A program made the position numbers and the translations under genes. Shown here piece by piece: positions 35,573-44,883 of a stretch of DNA of 64,000 nt. The notes beneath the pieces are model-generated. The model was not told where the DNA came from and ran no database searches. It was given only the letters and a program-made list of their open reading frames with translations. The stretch covers positions 1,426,001 through 1,490,000 of the forward strand of contig NZ_CP017715.1 of NCBI RefSeq assembly GCF_001854125.1. Direction: 5' to 3'. Each line of letters opens with the position of its first letter. Position 1 is the stretch's first letter. This DNA is from Marinobacter salinus (GTDB lineage Bacteria > Pseudomonadota > Gammaproteobacteria > Pseudomonadales > Oleiphilaceae).

Positions 35573-38500
35573 TCAGGCCTCAGCCAGAGCCGCCGCCTCT
35601 TCAACATCCACCGATACCAGACGCGAACAGCCCGGCTCGTGCATGGTAACCCCCATGAGCTGGTCCGCCATTTCCATCGCGATCTTGTTGTGGGTGATGT
35701 AGATAAACTGAACCTGCTTGGACATTTCCTTGACCATATTGGCATAACGGCTCACGTTTGCATCGTCCAGTGGCGCATCCACCTCGTCCAGCATGCAGAA
35801 TGGAGCAGGATTAAGCTGAAAGATCGAAAAAACCAGAGCGATGGCCGTCAGCGCCTTTTCACCACCGGAGAGCAAGTGAATCGTGCTGTTCTTCTTCCCC
35901 GGAGGCCTGGCCATGATCGCTACGCCGGTTTCCAGCAAATCTTCACTGGTCAACTCAAGGTAGGCGTTACCGCCTCCGAACACCTTCGGGAACAGAGCCT
36001 GGAGTCCCCCATTAACCTTATCGAACGTCTCCTTGAACCGCTGACGCGTCTCACGGTCGATTTTGCGAATGGCGTTATCCAGGGTTTCCAGCGCCTCCAT
36101 CAGGTCTTCGTGCTGAGTATCAAGGTACGTCTTTCGCTCACTCTGAACCTGGTATTCTTCAATCGCCGCGAGGTTAATCGCCCCCAGCCGCTGAATCCGA
36201 TTGCCAATTTTCTCCAACTCGTCAGCCCAGCCTTCCTCGTTAGCATCCTCGGGTAACTGCTCCAGCACTTCCTGGAGTTTCACATCCAGCTCCTTGAGCT
36301 GTTCAACGTGATTGCCAGAGCGAATTTCCAGCGCCTGGGACTCCATTTTCAGCTTTTCCAGTTTTGAGCGCACGTCTTGTATCTGGTGATCTATACGACT
36401 GCGGCCTTGTTCCTTTTCCCGGACCTCCCGATCAATCTCTTCAAGAGCGTCACGGGCGGAACCCAGCTTTTCCTCTTCAGCCAGTCGCCGTTCCAACAGC
36501 CCCTCCAGTTGCATCTGGAGATCTTCAATCGGCTCTTCTGCACTCTCCCGGCTTTCCCTGAGAATTTCCAGCCGTTCTTCCAACCGTTCCTTCTGAAGCT
36601 GCATCCGCCCAATCGTCTGTTTCAACCCTTCCCGCTGGCTGTTCAGGGACTGCAACTGAAGCTGCAACTGGTGCGCATGATCCCGGTCATGGCGTGCGTC
36701 CTGGCGAAGCCGGTCCAGATTTTCTCTGAGGCTGTCACGTTGCTCCAGCAAGCGCTCTTTCTCTTCGTCGCTGTCTTCGGTCGATGCCAACGCCTGTTGC
36801 CATTCTTCGCGCACCGCAAGGAGGCTTTCCTGCTGATCTTCAAGATTTAGCGACACGTCGGACAAGTCATCGCTGATACGCTGTAACCGCGCGTCAATCT
36901 GTTCGGCACGGGCCCGCAAACCACTGACTCTGGAAGACAGCTGCGCAAGGTTCCGTTCGACTTCACTCAGGGTTCCCTGGGCTTCATCGCGGGCAGACTC
37001 CACTCTTTCCGATCGTTCCTGCAAAAGTTCAAGACGTTCGTTTGCAATCTCCAGGGCGTCTTCCGCTTGCCCCAACTGCTCGGCCAGCTCCGTCACTTTC
37101 TTCTGGCGCTCAATCACACCTACCTGCCCTGCATCGGAGTCCGGCATCAGGACCCAGTCACGGGAAACCCAGACCCCACCCGGTGTAATGGCCGTCTCAC
37201 CGGCCTTAAGACCGTCGCGCAGCGCAAGTGCTTCCGTCAGGGTGTCTGCAGTCATTATGCCAGTGAGAAGAGAAGCGACTGCGGGCACACCGGAAACCTT
37301 GGCTTCAAGCCCACCTGCGCTGGTGGTCGTATTCGCGAAGGAATTCACTACCGCCAGGCCTTTTGGCGCGCCATTCATGGCATCGCGGATAGAATCGATT
37401 CCAGGCAGGGCTAGGCCATGGGTAAATCGCCCAATTACTTGCTCAACAGCAAATTCCCAGCCACTCTCTATGCGCAACTGGCTCGCAATCCGCGGTGAGT
37501 CGGTCAACCCATGCTCAGCCAGCCAATTCTGCAGGGCGTCATCCTGCCCGCCCATTTGCTCGTCCAGCAACGCTTGCTGGGATTCCAGCGCAGCACGGAG
37601 GTTCTGTACTTTCTGGCGTTCCTCCCCGACAATCTGCTCAGCTTCACGGAGGTTCTGCCGGGCTTCGTACTGCTCATCCTGAACCGCAGCTATACGCTCC
37701 GCCGCTTCCTCTCTCTGGAGCTCGAGCGTTTCCTGCTGCTCCAGCAGCTCTTCAAGTTCAGCGCGGTCCATCTGGCCTTCCAGCAGATTCTGCTCTTCCT
37801 CCAGCTTACGATGTCGGTTACGAAGCTGCTCAATCGCATCTTCCAGAGAGCGAATCCGCGATTGTGCCAGTTCCGCCTGACGGCGGGCATCCGAAGAACG
37901 GCTGCTGAAATCTTCCCATTTCTGCTGCCAGTCGCTCATGGCCTCTTCGGCCATTTGCAGTTTCTCGCCAGAATCTTCGGACCGGGCAGCCAAGGCTTCC
38001 TGCTCCGGCTCCAGCATATCCAACTCTTCCTGAATCCCCGCAAGTTTCTCCTCGTCCTGCTCCAGCTCCCTGGCGAGCTCGCGCTGATTTCCTATGGCCT
38101 GATCAAGCTCGGTTGCAGTCTGGCGACTGCGTTCTCGCTGGTGTTCCAGGCTTTGTTCGATACGTGCAATATCAGCACCGGCCTCGTAGTATCGGGCCTG
38201 GGCACGATTAAAGTGTTCTGTTCGATCCTGGTGGCTGTCCCGAAGCGATTCCATAGCGGTTTCAAGGCTGACCCGTTCAGTCAGATTTTTTTCCAGCTCA
38301 AGCTCGGTATCACGGATTCTTCCCCGCCACGTCTGCAGGTCATTATCAAGGGACTGCCAGCGCAGAACCGTCAACTCGGCTTTTTTCTGGCGTTCTTCCT
38401 GTTTGTAGGTCTTGTACTTTTCTGCCGCGGCCGCCTGACGTTCAAGATGCTGAAGCTGACGCCCCAGCTCTTCGCGGAGATCCGTCAGGCGTTCAAGATT

Positions 38501-39067
38501 TTCCTGGGTTCGCCGAATGCGGTTTTCAGTTTCACGGCGCCGTTCCTTGTATTTGGAAATGCCAGCCGCTTCTTCAATATAAACGCGCAGCTCTTCCGGC
38601 TTTGCTTCAATCAGCCGAGAAATCATTCCCTGTTCAATAATCGCGTAGCTGCGGGGGCCAAGGCCAGTGCCAAGAAACAGGTCAGTGATATCCCGCCGCC
38701 GGCATTTTGAGCCATTCAGGAAATATTCCGATTGGCCTTCACGGGAAACCCGACGACGGACCGAAATTTCGTTGAACCTGACGAATTCTCCGGGAGCCGA
38801 TCCATCACTGTTATCAAATACGAGCTCAATAGAAGCCTGGCCAACAGGCTTTCGGGCACTGGAGCCATTGAAGATAACGTCGGTCATGGACTCACCCCGA
38901 AGGTATTTCGCGGAGCTCTCACCCATTACCCAGCGAACCGCGTCGATAATATTCGACTTTCCACAACCATTCGGCCCGATTACCGCTGTCAGGTTCGACG
39001 GGAACGGTACGGTCGTCGGATCAACGAATGACTTGAATCCGGACAGTTTGATGGACTTCAGCCGCAT
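35573..39067 (-). CDS. smc: Chromosome partition protein Smc
   Basis: This is 1164 residues from MRLKSIKLSGFKSFVDPT (ATG at 39067; a start six codons earlier overlaps the GntR gene). It is a condensin ATPase. Walker A is GPNGCGKSN near residue 32. Two long coiled-coil arms (about 170-500 and 670-1000) flank a hinge near 510-660. The ABC signature LLSGGEKALTAIALVFSIF and Walker B PFCMLDEVDAPLDD are near 1070-1110. It organises chromosomes with ScpA and ScpB, which are encoded about 3 kb away in this window. The start lies 1 bp after the GntR stop. Confidence 0.96.
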   Translation of the reverse strand: MRLKSIKLSGFKSFVDPTTVPFPSNLTAVIGPNGCGKSNIIDAVRWVMGESSAKYLRGESMTDVIFNGSSARKPVGQASIELVFDNSDGSAPGEFVRFNEISVRRRVSREGQSEYFLNGSKCRRRDITDLFLGTGLGPRSYAIIEQGMISRLIEAKPEELRVYIEEAAGISKYKERRRETENRIRRTQENLERLTDLREELGRQLQHLERQAAAAEKYKTYKQEERQKKAELTVLRWQSLDNDLQTWRGRIRDTELELEKNLTERVSLETAMESLRDSHQDRTEHFNRAQARYYEAGADIARIEQSLEHQRERSRQTATELDQAIGNQRELARELEQDEEKLAGIQEELDMLEPEQEALAARSEDSGEKLQMAEEAMSDWQQKWEDFSSRSSDARRQAELAQSRIRSLEDAIEQLRNRHRKLEEEQNLLEGQMDRAELEELLEQQETLELQREEAAERIAAVQDEQYEARQNLREAEQIVGEERQKVQNLRAALESQQALLDEQMGGQDDALQNWLAEHGLTDSPRIASQLRIESGWEFAVEQVIGRFTHGLALPGIDSIRDAMNGAPKGLAVVNSFANTTTSAGGLEAKVSGVPAVASLLTGIMTADTLTEALALRDGLKAGETAITPGGVWVSRDWVLMPDSDAGQVGVIERQKKVTELAEQLGQAEDALEIANERLELLQERSERVESARDEAQGTLSEVERNLAQLSSRVSGLRARAEQIDARLQRISDDLSDVSLNLEDQQESLLAVREEWQQALASTEDSDEEKERLLEQRDSLRENLDRLRQDARHDRDHAHQLQLQLQSLNSQREGLKQTIGRMQLQKERLEERLEILRESRESAEEPIEDLQMQLEGLLERRLAEEEKLGSARDALEEIDREVREKEQGRSRIDHQIQDVRSKLEKLKMESQALEIRSGNHVEQLKELDVKLQEVLEQLPEDANEEGWADELEKIGNRIQRLGAINLAAIEEYQVQSERKTYLDTQHEDLMEALETLDNAIRKIDRETRQRFKETFDKVNGGLQALFPKVFGGGNAYLELTSEDLLETGVAIMARPPGKKNSTIHLLSGGEKALTAIALVFSIFQLNPAPFCMLDEVDAPLDDANVSRYANMVKEMSKQVQFIYITHNKIAMEMADQLMGVTMHEPGCSRLVSVDVEEAAALAEA

Positions 39068-39068
39068 A

Positions 39069-39752
39069 TCAGGCGCTCTCCTCATCCCTGAGTATGGTCA
39101 GAACCTGCTCTCGCTGGTGCTCGCCGAATGCCTGAATGACCGCCTGCAGTTTTTCAGCATCGTCGCTGACAGCAGCTTCAGCCAGTTGCCGGAAAAACAT
39201 TGCTGTTTCGCTGATTTCTTCCCGGAAGTGTTCAAGGGCAACAAAATAAGTCCGGCTGATGGCTGGCCGGAAATTCTCGAGGGTTTCCTCAAGGAAGGGG
39301 TTTTCCACCAGTCCATAGGCATACCGCATGACGCCAAAGCCGGCATCGATGACTTGTTCGGCAGCATCGGCACCGGAGGAATTCAGCGCATCAATTACCG
39401 CCTGGAGTTCCTGCACCTGCCCCATTACACCGCCTAGTTCCTTGCCAGACCAGCGTTCCAGCATTTTGCGCCCGAGCATGCACAGCAAGTCTATGTAAAT
39501 ATCATAAAGGCTGTTGACAGTTTCAGGAGTAAGGCCAGACACAACGGCGCCCCGGCGGGGGAATATCTCAATCAGATGGCGTCGTTCAAGAATCAGGAGG
39601 GCCTCGCGCACAGAGCCCCGACTGACGTTGAGCTCACCGGAAACCTTGAGCTCCTGGATACGCTCTCCGGGTCGAAGGTCTCGTGTGATGATCCGCTGCC
39701 CAATATGTTGGGCAATTTGTTCAGACAGACTTTCCGGGGCCTGAAACCTCAT
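39069..39752 (-). CDS. GntR-family (FCD-type) transcriptional regulator
   Basis: This is 227 residues. The winged helix domain spans about 5-75 (LSEQIAQHIGQRIITRDLRP, ELNVSRGSVREALLILERRH). The helical FCD effector domain spans about 85-215. FCD domains bind small organic acids and often a metal. It precedes smc in the same transcript, a neighbourhood conserved in Pseudomonas relatives, though the reason is unknown. It is divergent from the diguanylate cyclase gene across 287 bp. Confidence 0.92.
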   Translation of the reverse strand: MRFQAPESLSEQIAQHIGQRIITRDLRPGERIQELKVSGELNVSRGSVREALLILERRHLIEIFPRRGAVVSGLTPETVNSLYDIYIDLLCMLGRKMLERWSGKELGGVMGQVQELQAVIDALNSSGADAAEQVIDAGFGVMRYAYGLVENPFLEETLENFRPAISRTYFVALEHFREEISETAMFFRQLAEAAVSDDAEKLQAVIQAFGEHQREQVLTILRDEESA

Positions 39753-39865
39753 AGAATTAGTCGCTCACTTCCGCAGAGGGCAAAATCATAAGCGCACGAG
39801 TTTACCACAGGCATGGGCGAGCCCCATCCCCTTGTCCGACATTTTGGTCCCGGTCATAACCTGAC

Positions 39866-39889
39866 CCGGCAATGGCCTGCCGGTTTTTT
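39866..39889 (+). terminator. Terminator-like hairpin in the gntR-cyclase intergenic region
   Basis: CCGGCA, loop of six, TGCCGG followed by six T on the + strand. No annotated + strand gene ends here; the next + gene starts 150 bp later. It would end a short leader or small RNA transcript. Confidence 0.5.
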
Positions 39890-40039
39890 GGCGCCGACCT
39901 CCTAAACACCCTGCGAGCTCACCATGTAATACCAGAAAAAGCTCTCATCTAACTGTTTTATTGAATTTTTATTTTTGCGGCATGGTTTATGCTTTTGAAC
40001 AGGAAATCACTGTAAACTTAAGCGACAGAGTGAGCCATA

Positions 40040-40966
40040 GTGAAACATATACCGTCCATCCAGCGATCCAGTAGCCAGCACCAGAAGCTGGCCGCTTTGA
40101 GGCAGGCCCACCAGGACTGGAACAACGCGCCGGATGTACTCACCAGACTCACGCGTCGCTTGTCTACGACGCTCTCACTGGAAAACCAGCTAGGTATCCT
40201 CGCGGAAGAACTTGGCGCTATAGTTCCCTTCGATTCGTTCAATTACCGCCACCGGATTGCCCGTAGGGACTTTGTCTTCGCGACCGGTATGGGCGGCCCG
40301 CATCGTTGCGAATACCGCCTGAATCTCGAAGGCGCCAGTTTCGGAACACTGACACTGCATCGGCGAAAGAAGTTTTCCGAAGAGGAATTGCAGGGTGTGG
40401 AGATGATCATCAGCGCTGCAATTTGCCCGTTGCGCAATGCCTGCCAGTATATTGCCATTGAGCAGGCCGCACTCACAGACTCCCTGACCGGTATCCCCAA
40501 CAAGCGAGCCATGGACGAAGCCCTGGAGCGCGCTGGCCAGCTTGCGGACCGCCATCACCAGGACTACTCACTGATTCTTTGTGACCTGGACCATTTCAAG
40601 GCGGTCAATGACAAACATGGCCACGTCGTTGGCGACCACCTGCTGCAGCTTGCGGCAGAGGCGGTTGAACGCGCCCTGCGAACCTCGGACAGTGTCTACC
40701 GGTTCGGCGGTGAGGAGTTTGCCGTTCTGTTGCCCCACACCAGTGATGAGAATGCCAAAGACGTCGGTGACAGGATCCGCAAGGCGGTCAGCGGCCTTGA
40801 GATAGATTGCGGCGGAACCCGGCTTTCGATTACCGCGAGTTGCGGGGTCGCCCTGCACAGCGAGGGGGAGTCACCCGAGCAGTGGCTTGCCCGGGCAGAT
40901 GAAGCGCTTTACCGAGCAAAAAGTCAGGGTCGGGACTGTACCCGGGTCTTTCCAACAATCAACTGA
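40040..40966 (+). CDS. Diguanylate cyclase (GGDEF domain)
   Basis: This is 308 residues starting at GTG (40040). The first ~130 residues form a non-catalytic sensory region of GAF-like size (LSLENQLGILAEELGAIVPF, SFNYRHRIARRDFVFATGMG). The GGDEF domain spans about 140-300 and has the active variant RFGGEEFAVLLP. An RTSD motif five residues before it is the product-inhibition (RxxD) site. It should make c-di-GMP from two GTP and be feedback-inhibited. It converges with rluB, with 3 bp between the two stops. Confidence 0.93.
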   Translation: MKHIPSIQRSSSQHQKLAALRQAHQDWNNAPDVLTRLTRRLSTTLSLENQLGILAEELGAIVPFDSFNYRHRIARRDFVFATGMGGPHRCEYRLNLEGASFGTLTLHRRKKFSEEELQGVEMIISAAICPLRNACQYIAIEQAALTDSLTGIPNKRAMDEALERAGQLADRHHQDYSLILCDLDHFKAVNDKHGHVVGDHLLQLAAEAVERALRTSDSVYRFGGEEFAVLLPHTSDENAKDVGDRIRKAVSGLEIDCGGTRLSITASCGVALHSEGESPEQWLARADEALYRAKSQGRDCTRVFPTIN

Positions 40967-40969
40967 ACA

Positions 40970-41944
40970 CTATTTACGAGCAGATCGCCCTCGGGTACCA
41001 CTGCCCTTACCAGACGTTTTCGCGGGACCGGAATCACTGACCTGCCAGCGCTTCGCACCCGGCTTTTTACCCGTGCGACCGGGGCTCTTGCGACGCTGAC
41101 GATCCTGTGCCGCTTTCTCATCCGGCGTTTTCTGGGGAATATCCTTTGCCGCCAGACCCACTGTGCGACTCAGCAGGTCCACTGCTTTCTGGTCCAGTTC
41201 TTCCCATTTTCCGAGCGTCAGCCTGCTCGGAAGAAAGACCGGGCCGTAGCGTACACGCTTCAGACGGCTGACTCTCACTCCCTGGGATTCCCACAGGCGG
41301 CGCACTTCACGATTCCGCCCCTCAAGCAGCGTCACGTGAAACCACCGATTGATTCCACTTCCGCCAGCCGGCGAAAGGTCGGTGAACTTTGCAATGCCAT
41401 CTTCAAGCAACACCCCCTCCATCAATCGCCCGATCATGGCATCGTCAACTTCCCCGAAAATCCGCACAGCGTATTCCCGGTCAATCTGGCTGGAAGGGTG
41501 CATCAGGCGATTCGCCAGCTCGCCATCAGTGGTGAACAGAACGAGCCCCGTCGTATTGATATCCAGGCGGCCAATAGAAATCCAGCGATGGTCCTTCAGT
41601 CGGGGGAGCCGGTCAAACACGGTTGGGCGACCTTCCGGATCCTTGCGGGTGGTCACCTCACCTTCAGGCTTGTTGTAAATCAATACCCGGCGAAGAACTT
41701 CTGCAGCTCCGGAAACATCCAGGCGCTTGCCGTCAAGCTCAAAGCGGTCTTCGACGGTTGCTTTCTGGCCAGGGGCCGCTGGCTGGCCGTTAACAATCAG
41801 CCGACCAGCCTCCATCCAGCCCTCAATTTCACGACGAGATCCGATACCTGCCCGCGCCAGAAGCTTCTGGATGCGCTCCGGCTCGTCGTGCTTTACTTTT
41901 TCACTGGCCGGTTTCGCGGCCCGTCTCGGGCGTTCTGACGCCAT
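40970..41944 (-). CDS. rluB: 23S rRNA pseudouridine synthase RluB
   Basis: This is 324 residues. The S4 RNA-binding domain (about 22-75, IQKLLARAGIGSRREIEGWM) precedes the RsuA/RluB-type catalytic domain. The catalytic Asp lies in ISIGRLDINTTGLVLFTTDG (about 125). The C-terminal ~70 residues are very basic and disordered (RRKSPGRTGKKPGAKRW). It modifies U2605 of 23S rRNA by family. It follows scpB by 38 bp, a widely conserved link. Confidence 0.92.
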   Translation of the reverse strand: MASERPRRAAKPASEKVKHDEPERIQKLLARAGIGSRREIEGWMEAGRLIVNGQPAAPGQKATVEDRFELDGKRLDVSGAAEVLRRVLIYNKPEGEVTTRKDPEGRPTVFDRLPRLKDHRWISIGRLDINTTGLVLFTTDGELANRLMHPSSQIDREYAVRIFGEVDDAMIGRLMEGVLLEDGIAKFTDLSPAGGSGINRWFHVTLLEGRNREVRRLWESQGVRVSRLKRVRYGPVFLPSRLTLGKWEELDQKAVDLLSRTVGLAAKDIPQKTPDEKAAQDRQRRKSPGRTGKKPGAKRWQVSDSGPAKTSGKGSGTRGRSARK

Positions 41945-41982
41945 GAATCAATCCTTAATAACTGCCTGATGCCGTGATGGCA

Positions 41983-42612
41983 TCAGTGAAGTGTCTGCTC
42001 GTCCGGATCGCTCCTGGAGGGGGATTCGAACTCGATTTCTGCCTGCATATTCTTTTCAATTTCACGACCGATTTCTTCCAGGTCGCGAATTTCCGACAGC
42101 GGCGGCAACTGATCCAGCCCCGTCAGATTGAAATAATCGAGAAACTGCTTTGTGGTCGCGTACATGGCAGGACGGCCCGGTACATCGCGATGACCTACAA
42201 CGCGAACCCACTCTCGCTCAAGCAGCGTACGAATGATATTGCTGCTTACCGTTACACCACGAATGTCTTCAATCTCGCCACGAGTGATCGGCTGCCGGTA
42301 AGCAATCAAGGCGAGGGTTTCAAGCAGGGCCCGGGAGTAACGCTGAGGCTTCTCCTCAAAAAGCCGCCCGACCCATGGAGCGTATTCCTGGCGAACCTGC
42401 AAACGGTATCCACTTGCCACTTTCCGGAGCTCAAAGCCTCTACCCTCGCAGGCCTCCTCCAACAACACCATCACATGCTCCATTACCTGCCGGGCGGGAC
42501 GCTCATCTTCGGCAAAGAGATCGCGAAGCTGATCCACTGACAAGGGCTTTCCGGCGGCCAGGAGAGCCGCTTCGGCAATAGCCTGGATGCGTAGCAGGTG
42601 CTCTTCATTCAT
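41983..42612 (-). CDS. scpB: Segregation and condensation protein B
   Basis: This is 209 residues with two winged-helix domains typical of ScpB: AIAEAALLAAGKPLSVDQL at the start and LETLALIAYRQPITRGEIEDIRGV near 90-113. ScpB dimers bind ScpA and complete the Smc condensin. The C-terminal 30 residues are acidic and Glu/Asp-rich (EKNMQAEIEFESPSRSDPDE). The start is taken at MNEEHLLRIQ, 44 bp after the scpA stop. The flanking scpA and rluB support the assignment. Confidence 0.95.
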   Translation of the reverse strand: MNEEHLLRIQAIAEAALLAAGKPLSVDQLRDLFAEDERPARQVMEHVMVLLEEACEGRGFELRKVASGYRLQVRQEYAPWVGRLFEEKPQRYSRALLETLALIAYRQPITRGEIEDIRGVTVSSNIIRTLLEREWVRVVGHRDVPGRPAMYATTKQFLDYFNLTGLDQLPPLSEIRDLEEIGREIEKNMQAEIEFESPSRSDPDEQTLH

Positions 42613-42656
42613 AACGAATACCCGAATTACCGTGTTCTTTTCGATCGAACGCCGTA

Positions 42657-43490
42657 TCAGCTGGCCGCACGCGCCCGAATATGAATGGGGCCGAGAACCT
42701 CTGCCTGAACGACTTCAATCAACTGTTCTTTCACCAGTTCCAGCGTAGCAATGAAGGTTACCACTACCCCCAATCGCCCCTCCTCAAGAGTAAACAGGCT
42801 CTCGAACGTGACAAAATGTTCGTCCTGAAGCGCGGACAGAATGGCTGACATCCGTTCGCGAGTGGAGAGCTTCTCACGCTCCACGTGATGGCTGGTGAAC
42901 AGATCCGCTCGTTGGAGGACACCTTGCAGCGCCAGCAGCATTTCTCGCAAGTCTACATCCGGATGCGGCTGACTCGATGACATTTTGGGCAAAGCCGCCG
43001 CGGCTGGAAAGTTGTCACGTTCCAGCCGCGGCATCTCATCAATATCTTCCGCTGCCTTCTTGAAGCGCTCGTACTGCTGCAGACGCCGAATCAGCTCAGC
43101 ACGCGGATCAATCTCTTCATCATCCTCTGCCTCATGCCTGGGCAGCAGCATCCGTGACTTGATCTCTGCCAGAGTTGCAGCCATAACCAGGTATTCCGCA
43201 GCAAGCTCAAAGCGCATGGATTCCACAGCACCGATGTAGTCCATGTACTGACGGGTAATCTCACTGACATCAATGTCCAGAATGTTCATATTCTGGCGGC
43301 GGATCAGATAAAGGAGCAGATCCAGCGGCCCCTCAAAGGCCTCAAGAAAGACCGCAAGTGCATCAGGCGGAATGTACAGATCTTTCGGAACATCGACCAG
43401 GGGCTTTCCTGACACGACGGCGAGTGGCGACTGTTCAGCCACTGCCTCGTCAGCGCCAGACACAGCGGTACCAGTTGTTTCGTCGGTCAT
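42657..43490 (-). CDS. scpA: Segregation and condensation protein A
   Basis: This is 277 residues. The kleisin opening FEGPLDLLLYLIRRQNMNIL is preceded by about 50 extra N-terminal residues. A helical middle part follows (SRMLLPRHEAEDDEEIDPRA), and the C-terminal winged helix (FVTFESLFTLEEGRLGVVVT) contacts the Smc head. It bridges the Smc dimer. It lies between trpS and scpB in one transcription unit. Confidence 0.95.
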   Translation of the reverse strand: MTDETTGTAVSGADEAVAEQSPLAVVSGKPLVDVPKDLYIPPDALAVFLEAFEGPLDLLLYLIRRQNMNILDIDVSEITRQYMDYIGAVESMRFELAAEYLVMAATLAEIKSRMLLPRHEAEDDEEIDPRAELIRRLQQYERFKKAAEDIDEMPRLERDNFPAAAALPKMSSSQPHPDVDLREMLLALQGVLQRADLFTSHHVEREKLSTRERMSAILSALQDEHFVTFESLFTLEEGRLGVVVTFIATLELVKEQLIEVVQAEVLGPIHIRARAAS

Positions 43491-43549
43491 AACCTATCTC
43501 CTCCGGAGAATCCGGTCGCTGCTCCCTCCACCCGGTCAAATGTAGGAAT

Positions 43550-44764
43550 CTATCGGTAATGAAGGCCCATTGCCGCCCGCACTTCCTCAAGCGTGTCCCG
43601 CGCTGCGTCCCGGGCATGCTCACGCCCTTCCTGTAGAATGGAATGTACCAGATCGGGATTACTCTCATATTCCCGGGCTCGCTCATGCAGCGGGCGCTGT
43701 TCTTCCACGATGGCATCAATGAGCGGCTTTTTGCAGTCGAGGCAGCCTATTCCGGCACTTCGGCACCCACTCTGCACCCATTCCTGCGTATCCGCATCGG
43801 AATAAACCTTGTGCATGCTCCAGACCGGGCACTTTTCAGGATCGCCCGGATCTGTCCGCCGCACACGCTGCGGGTCTGTCTGCATAGTCCGCACCTTCTG
43901 GGCGACACTGTCCGGTTCCTCCCGCAGACCGATATAGTTATTGTAGGACTTGGACATCTTCTGGCCGTCCAGCCCCGGCATTTTGGATTCCGGCGTCAGC
44001 AGTGGCTGCGGCTCGGGCAGGATCACCTTTCCACCGCCCTCGATATAACCGTATAGACGCTCGCGATCGCCCAGAGAAATATTCTGCTGCTCTTTGAGCA
44101 GTGCCCTCGCGGTCTCCAGAGCTTCCAGATCGCCCTCTTCCTGATACCGCTTCTTGAGATTGCGGTAGAGTTTGGCGTTCTTTTTGCCCATCTTCACAAT
44201 AGCGCCTTCGGCCTGCTCCTCGAAGCCCGGCTCGCGGCCATAAATGTGATTAAACCGACGGGCAATTTCCCGGGTAATTTCGACATGGGAAACCTGATCG
44301 GCGCCAACGGGAACCTTGCCCGCCCGATACACAAGAATATCGGCACTTTGCAGCAGGGGGTAACCCAGGAACCCGTAAGTTGCCAGGTCCTTCTCACGCA
44401 GCTTTTCCTGCTGGTCCTTGAACGTTGGAACCCGCTCAAGCCAACCCAGTGGCGTAATCATGGACAAAAGCAGGTGCAGTTCCGCGTGCTCCGGAACCTG
44501 CGACTGGATGAACATCGTTGAAGACCCGGGATTCACGCCCGCGGCCAGCCAGTCAATCACCATGTCCCAGACACTTTGCTCAATCCCCGAGGGGTCGTCG
44601 TACTGGGTAGTCAGCGCATGCCAGTCAGCGATGAAGAAAAAGCACTCGAACTCGTGCTGGAGTTTCACCCAGTTTTTCAGCACACCATGGTAGTGGCCAA
44701 GGTGAAGCTTGCCGGTCGGACGCATGCCGGACAAAACTCTTTGCTGGGAATCTACAGAACTCAA
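43550..44764 (-). CDS. trpS: Tryptophanyl-tRNA synthetase
   Basis: This is 404 residues. It is a class I synthetase with the HIGH-equivalent GKLHLGHYHG near 17-26 and KMSKS in GLDGQKMSKSYNNY. Specific Trp-recognition residues lie in IQSQVPEHAELHLLL. It is longer than the classic ~335-residue form because of an insertion in the middle, as in the longer Pseudomonas-type protein. It charges tRNA-Trp and heads the trpS-scpA-scpB-rluB unit. Confidence 0.95.
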   Translation of the reverse strand: MSSVDSQQRVLSGMRPTGKLHLGHYHGVLKNWVKLQHEFECFFFIADWHALTTQYDDPSGIEQSVWDMVIDWLAAGVNPGSSTMFIQSQVPEHAELHLLLSMITPLGWLERVPTFKDQQEKLREKDLATYGFLGYPLLQSADILVYRAGKVPVGADQVSHVEITREIARRFNHIYGREPGFEEQAEGAIVKMGKKNAKLYRNLKKRYQEEGDLEALETARALLKEQQNISLGDRERLYGYIEGGGKVILPEPQPLLTPESKMPGLDGQKMSKSYNNYIGLREEPDSVAQKVRTMQTDPQRVRRTDPGDPEKCPVWSMHKVYSDADTQEWVQSGCRSAGIGCLDCKKPLIDAIVEEQRPLHERAREYESNPDLVHSILQEGREHARDAARDTLEEVRAAMGLHYR

Positions 44765-44830
44765 AGCACGAACTCCTTATTTTGTATTGGATTCGCCATC
44801 ATAGTTCAGGCGACCCGGCATTATAAATAA

Positions 44831-44866
44831 AAAACCCCCGCACTGCAGGGCAGAACGGGGGTTTTT
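44831..44866 (-). terminator. Terminator of the sdh-suc operon
   Basis: Stem AAAACCCCCG / CGGGGGTTTT, with a 16-base loop, lies about 20 bp after sucD. T-runs flank both sides, so it can stop transcription leaving the TCA operon and shield trpS. Confidence 0.85.
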
Positions 44867-44883
44867 ATCGAAAGAAGGCTAAC

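Noticed and set aside
37511..38710. 399-codon + strand open frame
   Set aside because: It is antisense to the Smc coiled-coil gene, whose codon bias keeps the opposite frame open. No family pattern is seen in its translation.
39811..39904. 30-codon + strand ORF starting MGEPHPLVRHF
   Set aside because: It runs through the terminator-like hairpin, lacks a ribosome-binding site and has no conserved look.
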